A stretch of DNA of 64,000 bases from Eubacteriaceae bacterium. GTDB lineage: Bacteria > Bacillota > Clostridia > Oscillospirales > Acutalibacteraceae. The stretch lies in contig JAETRQ010000012.1 in assembly GCA_021770095.1 (NCBI GenBank), positions 26,781 to 90,780 of the forward strand, in the 5' to 3' direction. Under the pieces are notes generated by a model. The model was given only the letters and a program-made list of their open reading frames with translations. It had not been told where the DNA came from and made no database searches. This document shows positions 1-8,218 of the stretch, piece after piece. The stretch's first letter is position 1; each line of letters opens with the position of its first letter. A program made the position numbers and the translations under genes.

Positions 1-1
1 T

Positions 2-106
2 GCTTACTTCAGCAGAAGAAGTGAGTCAGAGGTAATTGTCGATCCAAAATATTTAATTGACATAGAAGAATCTCAATCGCAGGGTAGCGGTATAAGAATG
101 ATATAA
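2..106 (+). CDS. C-terminal end of an unidentified ICE protein (partial)
   Basis: An open frame enters from the left edge and gives 34 residues before a TAA stop. Too little remains to identify it. It ends in a Ser/Gly-rich segment finishing SGIRMI, which resembles the Met-containing tails of many other proteins in this element. A gene with its own ribosome site starts 16 bases downstream, so the two are probably co-transcribed. Confidence 0.55.
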   Translation, partial: AYFSRRSESEVIVDPKYLIDIEESQSQGSGIRMI

Positions 107-122
107 AATAAAGGAGTTACAA

Positions 123-458
123 ATGAACGATAAAACAGTTTATTCTATGGATGAAATGATGGTGATTGGATTTGATCCTTTACCATACAAAATGATGGAA
201 CAAGAAGGAGAATTCAAAGCAACACTTGATTTTAAGCGTTGGGGAAAAAAGCAGAACTTGGTTGCATATTTTTCTGTTGAAGAAATAGGAAAGATTGTTG
301 CTTCAACCTTTTGGAACAGAGAGTATCTGAATTTAAAAGAAATACCGATAGGCAGCAAATTAATTATTACTTTCAGCAGAAAAGGAAAAACAGGCAATTA
401 TTTAAGAAAACTTCAAGTGCTTGATTTTGAAGGCAATATAAAAGAAACATATGAATAA
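123..458 (+). CDS. Hypothetical ICE accessory protein, 111 aa
   Basis: I do not recognise a family. The ATG follows a good ribosome site (AAAGGAG) and the frame is followed by an intrinsic terminator, so it is a real gene ending its transcription unit. The protein has no signal peptide or membrane segment. The middle and C-terminal parts look beta-rich, with many Lys/Arg residues, which would suit a small nucleic-acid-binding protein such as an OB fold; that is a guess. Unlike most soluble neighbours it lacks the Met tail and ends KETYE. Confidence 0.8.
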   Translation: MNDKTVYSMDEMMVIGFDPLPYKMMEQEGEFKATLDFKRWGKKQNLVAYFSVEEIGKIVASTFWNREYLNLKEIPIGSKLIITFSRKGKTGNYLRKLQVLDFEGNIKETYE

Positions 459-467
459 TTTATATGG

Positions 468-499
468 CTGATAACTGATTGTAGTTATCAGTCTTTTTT
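468..499 (+). terminator. Intrinsic terminator
   Basis: A 9-bp perfect stem, CTGATAACT with AGTTATCAG around a 6-base loop, is followed by TCTTTTTT. It lies directly after the 111-aa gene. Confidence 0.85.
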
Positions 500-501
500 A
501 C

Positions 502-536
502 ATATCAGTAAGGGAGTGATGATAAATATGATTTAG
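502..536 (+). other. Orphan translation-initiation region
   Basis: ATATCAGTAAGGG is followed by GTGAT and an ATG at 528 that is closed after one codon (ATG ATT TAG). Almost the same initiation region precedes the pentapeptide gene at 23465. This copy probably lost its gene by deletion, or encodes only a minimal two-codon frame. Confidence 0.4.
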
Positions 537-578
537 TTAAATAACAATTCGCAAAAAATCTTTAGAAAGGAAAAAACA

Positions 579-902
579 ATGAACGAATTTGAAAGATTGT
601 CAAGAGTGGCAAATCGTATCAAAGAGCAGTATCCCGAAGGAACAAGAATATTGCTTATACAGATGGGCGATGACGATCCAAGACCGATTCCACCGAATAC
701 AAGAGGTACAGTTGACTTCGTTGACGATTTAGCAACTGTATTTTGTAAATTTGATAACGGCAGACGGCTCGGATTAGCCTATGGTGCTGATAGTTACCGT
801 AAGTTGACTGAACAGGAACTTGCAGAGGAAAACAAGGCTATCTGCGTTGAAGAAACAACTGATGAACTGGTTGAAGAATCAGAACCAACAATGAGTATGT
901 GA
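579..902 (+). CDS. DUF4314 family protein
   Basis: The central region with PRPIPPNTRGTVDFVDD and CKFDNGRRLGL matches what I know of DUF4314, a small SH3-like domain common in Tn1549-type ICEs and of unknown function. The protein is 107 aa with no membrane segment. The start ATG follows AGAAAGG. The C-terminus is strongly acidic and ends SEPTMSM, one of the clearest examples of the shared tail discussed in the findings. The gene opens the block that continues with the C5 methyltransferase 41 bases downstream. Confidence 0.85.
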   Translation: MNEFERLSRVANRIKEQYPEGTRILLIQMGDDDPRPIPPNTRGTVDFVDDLATVFCKFDNGRRLGLAYGADSYRKLTEQELAEENKAICVEETTDELVEESEPTMSM

Positions 903-928
903 GGTGAAACGGAAAAAGAAATAACGAT

Positions 929-942
929 GGGCAGTAATGCCC
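929..942 (+). promoter_or_regulatory. Hairpin abutting the methyltransferase start codon
   Basis: GGGCA and TGCCC form a perfect 5-bp stem with loop GTAA, ending one base before the ATG at 944, where a ribosome site should lie. No canonical Shine-Dalgarno is seen closer than the GAGGTG at 901. The hairpin could limit translation or act as an operator. Confidence 0.4.
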
Positions 943-943
943 T

Positions 944-2212
944 ATGTCAATTAAATATTTAGATATGTTTTCAGGTATCGGAGGTTTCCGTTCAGGACTT
1001 GAAGCTGTCGGAGGATTTGAATGCATCGGCTATTGTGAAATCGACCAGTATGCTCGGCGAGCGTATGAGGCGATGTACGATACGAAAGGAGAGAAGTATT
1101 TTGAAGATGCAACAAGAATCAATCCCGATGACTTACCCGATATCGACCTTATTACAGGAGGTTTTCCCTGTCAGGCATTTTCAATCGCAGGCAGAAGAAA
1201 CGGATTTAATGATACAAGAGGAACGCTCTTCTTCGAGATTGCCCGAATTGCTTCCGTTAAAAGACCCGCGCTTTTGTTTCTTGAAAATGTTCCCGGACTG
1301 CTTAACCATGACGAAGGCAGGACATTTGCGACCATCCTCAATGCGTTGGATGAAATCGGGTATGATGTCTCATGGACAGTGCTTAACAGCGCAAACTTTG
1401 GAGTACCCCAATCCCGAAAAAGAGTGTATATTACAGGATTTCTTAGAGGCAAATGTACCGGCGAAGTATTCACTTTCCCCAATACAAATCCAAAGACTAT
1501 TGTCAACAGATTGCCGGGAAGTGAAGGTTGTAGAGTTTACGCAAGTGACGGACTTGGAGTCACTCTTACCGCTGGCGGCGGTGGATGCGGCGGAAAAACA
1601 GGACTCTATCTGATTCCTATTCCTGTAAAATCTAAAACCAAAAGCGGATATCAGATGGCATTCCCAAATGACAGTATTGATATCTCATATTTAAATATGA
1701 ATTCAAGGCGTGGCAGAGTTGGAAATGAAATTGCGCATACTTTGACCACAAACAGTACACAAGCATTATACTTTATCGATATGAATCCAAGTGCCAAGTT
1801 AACTAAACTTGCACGCTGTATTACCGCAAGACAGGATTCGGGAATCAGTCATCGACAAGGCGAACATTCGGGAGTTATGGTTATTCTCAAGGAATTAACT
1901 GCTGATGAATTGCTCTCTATCGGTGATACATTCAACGATTATTGGACTTTTGAAAATCCGAATAAAGATACTGTAACAGCAATGATTATTGTTAATGAAC
2001 AGGGCAATTTCTTTGTCGGATATATCAGAAGATTAACACCGAGAGAATGTTTCAGACTGCAAGGGTTTACAGATAAACAATTTGATAAAGCTAAGGCAAT
2101 CGGTATGTCCGATGCACGCTTGTATAAAATGGCGGGTAATGCGGTTAGCGTTCCTGTCATTTCTGCTTTAGGTGAGCAGTTAAAACGAATATATTATGGG
2201 GGTGAATATTAA
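944..2212 (+). CDS. DNA (cytosine-5-)-methyltransferase
   Basis: It transfers a methyl group from S-adenosylmethionine to C5 of cytosine in a target sequence. The ordered motifs are visible: motif I DMFSGIGGF (residues 7-15), catalytic motif IV GGFPCQ with Cys76, motif VI ENV (114-116), motif VIII QSRKR (156-160), motif IX RLTPRECFRLQGF, and motif X GNAVSVPV near the C-terminus. The variable region between VIII and IX is the target-recognition domain. At 422 aa the length is normal and the enzyme looks intact. No restriction partner is adjacent, so it is an orphan methylase, probably protecting the ICE from host restriction. The stop codon overlaps the next start by one base. Confidence 0.95.
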   Translation: MSIKYLDMFSGIGGFRSGLEAVGGFECIGYCEIDQYARRAYEAMYDTKGEKYFEDATRINPDDLPDIDLITGGFPCQAFSIAGRRNGFNDTRGTLFFEIARIASVKRPALLFLENVPGLLNHDEGRTFATILNALDEIGYDVSWTVLNSANFGVPQSRKRVYITGFLRGKCTGEVFTFPNTNPKTIVNRLPGSEGCRVYASDGLGVTLTAGGGGCGGKTGLYLIPIPVKSKTKSGYQMAFPNDSIDISYLNMNSRRGRVGNEIAHTLTTNSTQALYFIDMNPSAKLTKLARCITARQDSGISHRQGEHSGVMVILKELTADELLSIGDTFNDYWTFENPNKDTVTAMIIVNEQGNFFVGYIRRLTPRECFRLQGFTDKQFDKAKAIGMSDARLYKMAGNAVSVPVISALGEQLKRIYYGGEY

Positions 2213-4212
2213 TGGCAATGAAAAATGTTATGCTGATTGAAATGTCAGCAGAAAATGAAGATGATTTTTCTAAACAATATGCAGCGGATATATATCTTCC
2301 TGCAAGCATTTATGAAATCGATGATGCAGTAGAAAAGTGCAGAGGTTATCTTGTAAAAACAGATATGATGCCGCTGAATATCTCTGAATGCGACAGTGTG
2401 CCTTTGTTAAGTCAATTACGATTTGACACTGTAACAATATACGAATTAAACTACCTTGCTAAGCAAATCAGCGAGTTTGACAATACGCAGCTTGCAGCAT
2501 ACAATGCACTGCTCCCTCTTGTTGTAGGAGAGTATTATGAGAGTGAGCTCATAAGTATAAAGGACCTTATAAATCTGACCTACAGCGTGGATGATTATCC
2601 GGTCGCATCAAATATTTTCAATGACACAGAGTTGGGTGAAATGCTCATTGACAACGGAATGTTTGAGGGAATTGAAAACCTGTCAGATGAAATGATTGAA
2701 TTCCTTGACGCTGAAAAAATAGGCGAAGCTCATCGCATAGAAGAAAACGGTGTATATGTAAACGGCTGTTATATTTCAAGGGAAGGTTTTGAGCCCAAAG
2801 AAGTATTCAACGGTGAAAGTTTGCCTGATAATGCGGTTGATAATTATCTGTTTAGGCTTGATATTGCAGATGATGGACTCCTACAGAACTGGATTACTGT
2901 TCCGTTAAATGAAAATTCAGAGCGATTTTTCAATTTGACAAATGTAACTGAATTCAAATTGATAGATTTTGAATCTGCAATACCGCAGATATCAAAATAC
3001 GCAGTTGGGATGCATAACAAGATAACCCTTGATGAATTGCAGAGAATCAACGAGTTTGCTAAAGGTTTTCTGTTCCTTGATGAGATACAGTCAATCAAAT
3101 TCAAGGCAGCGTTATTTTATGAGGGTATCAACACGCTTGAAGATATGGACAAAATTGAATCCATTTTGAAAAATGTTGACTCATATAACCTTAAATATTT
3201 CAATGTGTACCCTTCTGATTTTGCAAAGGATTATCTTAAAGAATATCTTGACGAAGCCTTTCCGAAAGATTATTTGGAATTGATTGATACAAATGCACTC
3301 GGTGACATGCTTATGGGGGACTTGCGGGGCGGTTATACACCTTACGGAATACTTCTGAAAAGCAGTAATGAACAGATACTCGGCAATGAAAGCAATCATG
3401 AATTTATGCTTGCTGATTTTTTATCTAAACACGTTCTTTTTACAGAGGACAGACTGAAAGCGGAAGAAATACCCGAAGGTCTGTATAAGTATGAATTCAG
3501 ATCAGGTGCGGAATACACATACGCAACACTTGAAGAAAAGGTCGGTGTTGATTTCTCAGGTACGATACTGTCAAAAGTGCCTTTTGATTTAGGCAAGGAT
3601 GAATATATCGACATTGAAAAAGAGGTTGACGGTATCCCCGATTTTTTGAATGTAAAAATGAGTGTAAGTGAATTTATTAACTCCGATATCGGCACAAAAG
3701 AAAATGAAAGTGTTAATGAATCCGAGCTAATTAAAATGCGTTTTTATTTTCCTCTTTACCCTCAGATGCAGTTCGATGATGGAGAAGAACCATGTTCTGT
3801 TGATACAGATTATATTATTGACAATATGGATGAAGTTGAATTCGAATTGCAGGGATATACCATGCTTGATGGTAAAAATATGGCTGATTATTATAACGAT
3901 AATTCGGTTATAAAGGAAAAGCTTGTATCAATGGATTGGGGCATTTGTGAAATCAATGATATACCATATGGATATGTTGATGTTGTGTTAAATGCACCCC
4001 TTAATGATTCAGAAGTTGATGAACTCAAGGATTGGATTTCAGGTCAGAATTCCGATGGGCTCGGCGAAGGCTTTGAGCAAAGAGAAATCGAAACTGATGA
4101 CGGCAGTTTGTATGTTTCTTTCTGGGATAGCGGAAAAGATTATTTCATTTACACGCAGGAAGAAATGTATGAATATCTTGAGCAGTCAGGAGGTATGAAT
4201 ATATGTCAATAG
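2212..4212 (+). CDS. ArdA-like anti-restriction protein, large multidomain
   Basis: The 666-aa protein is very acidic throughout. The N-terminal part, with YELNYLAKQISEF and DTELGEMLIDNG segments, resembles ArdA-type anti-restriction domains, which mimic B-DNA and block type I restriction enzymes. The C-terminal 150 residues, with MDWGICEI and WISGQNSDGLGEGFEQ, match a domain I remember from large ICE proteins in Clostridia. Its position between two methyltransferases fits an anti-restriction role. It ends GGMNICQ, but that Gly-Gly-Met is written by the GGAGGTATG ribosome site of the next gene, whose start overlaps this one by 10 bases. The ArdA assignment is moderate and the exact domain limits are uncertain. 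Confidence 0.7.
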   Translation: MAMKNVMLIEMSAENEDDFSKQYAADIYLPASIYEIDDAVEKCRGYLVKTDMMPLNISECDSVPLLSQLRFDTVTIYELNYLAKQISEFDNTQLAAYNALLPLVVGEYYESELISIKDLINLTYSVDDYPVASNIFNDTELGEMLIDNGMFEGIENLSDEMIEFLDAEKIGEAHRIEENGVYVNGCYISREGFEPKEVFNGESLPDNAVDNYLFRLDIADDGLLQNWITVPLNENSERFFNLTNVTEFKLIDFESAIPQISKYAVGMHNKITLDELQRINEFAKGFLFLDEIQSIKFKAALFYEGINTLEDMDKIESILKNVDSYNLKYFNVYPSDFAKDYLKEYLDEAFPKDYLELIDTNALGDMLMGDLRGGYTPYGILLKSSNEQILGNESNHEFMLADFLSKHVLFTEDRLKAEEIPEGLYKYEFRSGAEYTYATLEEKVGVDFSGTILSKVPFDLGKDEYIDIEKEVDGIPDFLNVKMSVSEFINSDIGTKENESVNESELIKMRFYFPLYPQMQFDDGEEPCSVDTDYIIDNMDEVEFELQGYTMLDGKNMADYYNDNSVIKEKLVSMDWGICEINDIPYGYVDVVLNAPLNDSEVDELKDWISGQNSDGLGEGFEQREIETDDGSLYVSFWDSGKDYFIYTQEEMYEYLEQSGGMNICQ

Positions 4213-4586
4213 AGATAATCACTACAGAAGATTTGCGGAAGATGAGTGATAAGGAAGGACTTATCCTTCAGGGTTGCGGAGGCGAACTTCAGGATTGGAT
4301 TGACGGTATCAATGAAATGCTGACAGAGAACGGAATTCTCATGAACGGCTCGAAGTTTGAAAAGGTGTATGCTTTTAAAAATGAAAACCTTACGAATCTG
4401 CTCTATCCTTTTGAGGATGTCGAACTGAGTATGGGCAAACTTGCAATGTGGAGAATCTCAACGCATACGCAATTTTACGGCACTTGGCTGTCTGATTATG
4501 TACCGAATTATCTTGGTGGATTTGATAATTCAGCAGATGATATAGAGTGCAGTGACGATAATGAAGATTTTAGTCAGTCAATGTAA
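4203..4586 (+). CDS. Conserved ICE accessory protein, 127 aa
   Basis: The segment KEGLILQGCGGELQDWIDG followed by WLSDYVPNYLGG is one I recognise from Tn1549-type elements, always next to the large ArdA-like gene, but I know no function. It is soluble and acidic with no signal peptide. The ATG overlaps the end of the upstream gene and uses its GGAGGT, so the two are translationally coupled. The tail is acidic and ends DNEDFSQSM, matching the shared C-terminal pattern, with no downstream ribosome site to explain it. Confidence 0.8.
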   Translation: MSIEIITTEDLRKMSDKEGLILQGCGGELQDWIDGINEMLTENGILMNGSKFEKVYAFKNENLTNLLYPFEDVELSMGKLAMWRISTHTQFYGTWLSDYVPNYLGGFDNSADDIECSDDNEDFSQSM

Positions 4587-4623
4587 TTTGACCAGAAATA
4601 GTTCTACGAAAAGGAGATAAAAA

Positions 4624-4740
4624 ATGGCAGCTTTATGGATTGCAGTCGGCTTTATAGTCGGCAGTATATTTACTACTTTTACTATGTGCCTTGCTTTTGC
4701 AGCGAAAACGGCTGACAGAGCAATGGGAATTGAAGATTAA
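4624..4740 (+). CDS. Small single-pass membrane protein, DUF3789-like
   Basis: The 38-aa frame has a good ribosome site (AAAGGAG) 7 bases before ATG and a hydrophobic segment covering about residues 3-27, then a short charged tail ending GIED. DUF3789 proteins of ICEs have this size and layout. The gene lies directly before the first of the four anti-SD leader elements. Function is unknown; it may be an accessory of the membrane complex. Confidence 0.65.
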   Translation: MAALWIAVGFIVGSIFTTFTMCLAFAAKTADRAMGIED

Positions 4741-4761
4741 ATAATGTATTAATTTGAATTC

Positions 4762-4856
4762 AGTGCGTGGTTGTTTTGCGTGTTTAACACGGGGAGCAGC
4801 CACGCTTTTTTGTTTTGCACGCAAACAGCCCCTGCAATTAAAGGGGGGTGAGGATA
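4762..4856 (+). promoter_or_regulatory. Leader RNA element A (before adenine methyltransferase)
   Basis: GCGTGG (4765-4770) pairs with CCACGC (4800-4805), enclosing GTTTTGCGTG (4773-4782). Downstream, CACGCAAAC (4818-4826) can pair with that enclosed strand over 8 bases. CCCCT (4829-4833) pairs with AGGGG (4842-4846), covering the ribosome site before the ATG at 4857. This is the most diverged of four related leaders (others at 8833, 13221 and 17455). Confidence 0.6.
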
Positions 4857-5783
4857 ATGTCCGATAATGCCAGTCCGCTCCAGTGGACAGGCAACAAAGG
4901 GTGTATATACACCACAATTGATGCATTTATGCCACCGCATAAAACCTATATTGAGCCTTGTATGGGAAGTGCGGAAATTTTCTTGAGAAAGAAACCGACA
5001 GAAAGAGAAATTCTCAACGATTATAACGGCGATTTGGTTAAGTTTTTCAGAGTGCTGCAAAGCTCTCAAAAACTTGCTTTTTTACTTGGGCGTTTGTATT
5101 TTTCTTTCAATTCGGAACAGATTTTCAAAGAAAACAAAATGCTCTTAAAAGGAGTGCCGAATATCCTTGATGATGTAACCGATACGGCACTGAAAATCGA
5201 AAATGCTTCGTGGGAAGATATAAAACTCGCAGTTGCATTTTTTGAAAATCAGACTTTCAGTTTCAGTTCAACAGGCAAAACCTTTGCCATTGACCGAAGA
5301 GATATGACAAGGAAATTCGGCAGATTAGCGGCAGCTTGCACAAGACTGCGAGATGCTATTATTCTGCATAGGGATTATAAAGATGCAATACTTTATGCTG
5401 CAGGCCCAAACACCTTTATACTGCTTGATCCTCCGTATAAGGATACGGAGAAGTATTATCAAAAGTCCAATTTTGATGGTGAACAGCACGAGATATTATT
5501 TCAATTCATGTATGACCTTCATGTGAAATATGAGGGTAAATGCAAATTTATAATCACCTACAACAATAATCCGTTTATCGTTGAACTTGCCGAAAAATAC
5601 GGCTTTTACACCTATGTGCAGAAAAGGCTCCATAATATGAGACAAGGAACAAATCCCGGCGAGATGTATGAGGAATTGCTCATTGCAAATTATGATTTGT
5701 TGGCACAGGCTAAAGAGAACGGAAAAACATTGATGGAAGAAACAAGGCAGATTTCCTTGTTTGATTTCAAATACGATTATTAA
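4857..5783 (+). CDS. DNA adenine N6-methyltransferase, D12 class
   Basis: The enzyme methylates adenine using S-adenosylmethionine. WTGNKG (residues 10-15) and PCMGSAEIFL form the cofactor-binding motifs, and DPPY (191-194) is the catalytic motif IV of the Dam/D12 family. At 308 aa the length is typical. I chose ATG 4857 after GGGGGGTGAGG; a GTG at 4848 is in frame but falls inside the ribosome site. Its translation may be controlled by leader element A. With the C5 methyltransferase it gives the ICE two DNA-modification enzymes and no cognate nuclease, suggesting protection from host restriction. Confidence 0.92.
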   Translation: MSDNASPLQWTGNKGCIYTTIDAFMPPHKTYIEPCMGSAEIFLRKKPTEREILNDYNGDLVKFFRVLQSSQKLAFLLGRLYFSFNSEQIFKENKMLLKGVPNILDDVTDTALKIENASWEDIKLAVAFFENQTFSFSSTGKTFAIDRRDMTRKFGRLAAACTRLRDAIILHRDYKDAILYAAGPNTFILLDPPYKDTEKYYQKSNFDGEQHEILFQFMYDLHVKYEGKCKFIITYNNNPFIVELAEKYGFYTYVQKRLHNMRQGTNPGEMYEELLIANYDLLAQAKENGKTLMEETRQISLFDFKYDY

Positions 5784-5794
5784 AGGAGAAAAGT

Positions 5795-6022
5795 ATGAAA
5801 TTTGATGTAAGAATCAAAATTGATGTGCCCGATGAAGTGGCAGATACACTCGGAATTGATGAAGATTCCGTGTTAGAGTCTTACTACGAAAACGGATATA
5901 TTTATATCCGCAAGGTAGACGATGATGAAATTGAAGAATTAACCCATGAGGATGATTGTGACGAATGCGAGGATTGCGCAATGCTGTGTCCGCATTGTCA
6001 GCATTGTATCCTTGACGATTAA
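5795..6022 (+). CDS. Small AbrB-like protein with C-terminal CxxC cluster
   Basis: The 75-aa protein starts with a beta-rich segment (VPDEVADTLGID, then YYENGYIYIRKV) resembling the AbrB/SpoVT swapped-hairpin fold, then an acidic linker and a Cys cluster CDECEDC...CPHCQHC, which should bind one zinc. The start follows AAAGGAG and the next gene starts 12 bases after the stop. Role is probably regulatory; I do not recognise a named family. Confidence 0.75.
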   Translation: MKFDVRIKIDVPDEVADTLGIDEDSVLESYYENGYIYIRKVDDDEIEELTHEDDCDECEDCAMLCPHCQHCILDD

Positions 6023-6033
6023 GGAGGCGTAAA

Positions 6034-6342
6034 ATGAAGATTTTAAGAATTCTCGGAAAGAGAGGCAGAGTCACCATTCCTTTTGAAATCAGAGAAATTG
6101 TTGGTTTCGGATATAACGATGTGCTGTCCTTCACAGTGAATGATGAAGATACAGTTACTATCAAAAAGGAAAGAATCTGTGACAATAACTGTCCGAAATA
6201 TAATCTGTCCCCTGCTGATATGAGAGATGAGGATACGCTGAAAGAGTTTATTGACCGGCTCCCATCATCCAAGCAGAGAGAAGTGCTTGTTCATTTGTCT
6301 TTGAAATGGGCGGCGAAGAACGGCGGTGCTGTCAATGCCTGA
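6034..6342 (+). CDS. AbrB/SpoVT-family DNA-binding protein
   Basis: Residues 1-45 contain GKRGRVTIPFEIREIVGF and a following beta strand, the classical AbrB/SpoVT N-terminal DNA-binding motif. The C-terminal half (PSSKQREVLVHLSLKWAAK) is a helical extension resembling the tail of other ICE-borne AbrB proteins. Such proteins bind DNA as dimers and repress transition-state genes. AAGGAGG precedes the ATG. The last 8 bases overlap the next start. Confidence 0.85.
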   Translation: MKILRILGKRGRVTIPFEIREIVGFGYNDVLSFTVNDEDTVTIKKERICDNNCPKYNLSPADMRDEDTLKEFIDRLPSSKQREVLVHLSLKWAAKNGGAVNA

Positions 6343-7057
6343 TTATGTACCGTTTTACAGACATTCACTCAACAATGCAAGGCATTGCAATGAGGTTGAA
6401 CTGTGGCGAAACAGCCATGAGGCAAACATTGATTGCAAAAATGCAATTGAGAATGCGATTGCTGAATATTATGAAGATAATCATTTTGATTCTGAATGTG
6501 CAGATGAAGTTATTAAAGAATTCGGATTTGACCGTGTAAACTTTATTCTTCGGTATAATTTAAAAAAGTCACAGGATGATGCAAGATTTTCCGAAGAAAA
6601 CAGAGAATGGGGTAAAAGGTTATGCGCTCCCGACAGTAATATGCGAACTGATTATTTAATCAATGATCATCCCGTATTAGTGAATGCTTTTATTGACAGA
6701 GTGAGAAGTAAATGGGCAAAATTAAATCTGTTTGACAGTTCACACTGTGACGATAAAACAGGCGTTGATCTTGAAGGTAAGATACTTGTTATCAGTCCGT
6801 CAAGATTGAATGATAAATATAAAACACCTGAGGATCAGCTCTTTATGGCTACAGATGGTTTTGGCTGTTCTCCTTCTGCAGGCGGCAGAGCCGTGTATGG
6901 ATATTTTCTTAAAGACGATGAACACTGCCGTTGGAACAGGGATGCATTTATCGGCATTCTTAAAGATGAATATGTTCCCGATTGGGTGAAAGAAAAAATG
7001 AATATTTCAGAAAATGCCGCTGAGCCTGTAGAGGACAGCGGTATTTCCATGTCATAA
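6335..7057 (+). CDS. DUF3849 domain protein
   Basis: The N-terminal 125 residues (VPFYRHSLNNARHCNE, then CKNAIENAI and INDHPVLVNAFIDRV) match DUF3849 as I know it from Tn1549-type ICEs. The second half contains GKILVISPSRLNDKYKTPED and FGCSPSAGGRAVYGYF, a segment seen in other ICE accessory proteins. The 240-aa protein is soluble and of unknown function. I chose ATG 6335, overlapping the upstream stop, over a GTG three codons earlier. The C-terminus is acidic and ends EDSGISMS, a near-match to the shared Met tail. Confidence 0.85.
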   Translation: MPDYVPFYRHSLNNARHCNEVELWRNSHEANIDCKNAIENAIAEYYEDNHFDSECADEVIKEFGFDRVNFILRYNLKKSQDDARFSEENREWGKRLCAPDSNMRTDYLINDHPVLVNAFIDRVRSKWAKLNLFDSSHCDDKTGVDLEGKILVISPSRLNDKYKTPEDQLFMATDGFGCSPSAGGRAVYGYFLKDDEHCRWNRDAFIGILKDEYVPDWVKEKMNISENAAEPVEDSGISMS

Positions 7058-7070
7058 AGGGGTGGATGTT

Positions 7071-7751
7071 ATGAGAGTCAAGATTTATCAGATAAATTCT
7101 GACAGAGATAGCAATAGAGTTAGATTATTCGGCTATGACAGTTTGCAGAAATTTCAAGGTAGTTCGGATGTTGATTCAAGCATATATGATGAGGTGTTTA
7201 ATGCGGAAATTGAAAATTCTCTGCCTGAAGATGTCTTTATCAAATTCAACACCGAAATGCATCCCCTTTTCAGAGGGCATTCTTTGAGTGTCAGTGATGT
7301 TGTAGTAACACCGCAGGGTGCATTTTTTTGCGATAACTTTGGTTTTAAGAAAATTGATTTTGATGAATCAAAAACGCAAAAGCCCGACAATCTCATGCGT
7401 GTTGTTTATGTAGAGCCGAATAGACCAGCTTATGAAACGGAAATCAGAACTTCACTTGAAGCTTTGCAAAAAGCAGTCGGCGGATATATAGAGGTTGTTT
7501 ATAACGATGATGATACAATTATAATTTGTAATGAAGAAGGTAAACTTCAAGGATTGCCCGGCAACCGTCATCTCGATAACGGCACTTCAATTATAGCAGG
7601 CTCATTTTTCATTATAGGTGATGATGGTGAAGAATTCAGATCACTGACTGATGAAGAAACAGAAAAATATGTAAATAAATATTCACAACCTGAAGAAATA
7701 TCGGATGAAGAAGTACAGGGTGATATGGGATGTACTTTTATTACGATGTAG
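7071..7751 (+). CDS. YodL/DUF3846 two-domain protein
   Basis: Residues 1-105 resemble the YodL domain (FNTEMHPLFRGHSLSVSDVVV), and residues about 112-205 match DUF3846 (MRVVYVEPNRPAYE, LQKAVGGYIEVVYNDDD, FRSLTDEETEKY). Both domains are typical of Tn1549-type ICE accessory proteins; their biochemical role is unknown. ATG 7071 follows AAAGGGGTGG; a GTG at 7062 is less likely. The protein is soluble and ends GCTFITM after an acidic stretch, another member of the Met-tailed set. Confidence 0.85.
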   Translation: MRVKIYQINSDRDSNRVRLFGYDSLQKFQGSSDVDSSIYDEVFNAEIENSLPEDVFIKFNTEMHPLFRGHSLSVSDVVVTPQGAFFCDNFGFKKIDFDESKTQKPDNLMRVVYVEPNRPAYETEIRTSLEALQKAVGGYIEVVYNDDDTIIICNEEGKLQGLPGNRHLDNGTSIIAGSFFIIGDDGEEFRSLTDEETEKYVNKYSQPEEISDEEVQGDMGCTFITM

Positions 7752-7773
7752 AGTATAATGGAGGTAATAAACT

Positions 7774-8157
7774 ATGGCAAAAACTAATAACAAAGCCAAA
7801 ACGAATAAGGTGAAAACACCATATATCAAGGCATCAATTGACAATATCACAGATGGCAACACAAACCTTAAGGCTTATGCAACTGCAACCATCGGTGGTT
7901 CATTTGTCATTACAGGGATCAGAGTCTGTGACGGCAAAAACGGATTGTTTGCACAGATGCCTCAGCGTTCTTTTACTGATAAAAATGGTAAAACGCAGTA
8001 TCGTGAAACTTTTTATCCTATAACTGCCGAAGCTCGTGAGAATCTGAATGAGGCTGTTGTCAATGCTTATGAGAATGAAATTGCACAGGCACAGGATGAC
8101 GGTGAAGATTTTGAAGAGATTGATGACGAGGATGAGGGGCTTTCGCCTTCTATGTAA
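7774..8157 (+). CDS. SpoVG-like protein
   Basis: Residues 15-90 (AYATATIGGSFVITGIRV, GKNGLFAQMPQRSF, then ETFYPITAEARENL) match the SpoVG family, small site-specific nucleic-acid-binding proteins. The N-terminus is Lys/Asn-rich and the C-terminus is a long acidic tail ending DEGLSPSM. ICE-borne SpoVG-like proteins are common next to DUF3846 genes. There is a ribosome site (GGAGG) and no membrane segment. A promoter with a conserved upstream element lies directly after the stop, so this gene ends its transcription unit. Confidence 0.88.
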   Translation: MAKTNNKAKTNKVKTPYIKASIDNITDGNTNLKAYATATIGGSFVITGIRVCDGKNGLFAQMPQRSFTDKNGKTQYRETFYPITAEARENLNEAVVNAYENEIAQAQDDGEDFEEIDDEDEGLSPSM

Positions 8158-8194
8158 ATAATTATCTGGACTTTTCTTAAGATTTGAATATACT
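8158..8194 (+). promoter_or_regulatory. Promoter of lipoprotein gene, with shared upstream element
   Basis: TGGACT (8167-8172) and TATACT (8189-8194) are 16 bases apart and preceded by TAATTATC. The same block TAATTATCTGGACTTT with a 16-base spacer and a perfect TATAAT recurs at 13638-13665. Confidence 0.55.
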
Positions 8195-8218
8195 GTGTGA
8201 TTGAAAGGAGTAATCAAT

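Noticed and set aside
1171..1506. Open frame antisense to the cytosine methyltransferase, and similar antisense frames elsewhere
   Set aside because: They mirror strongly coding frames, lack ribosome sites and show no recognisable domains.
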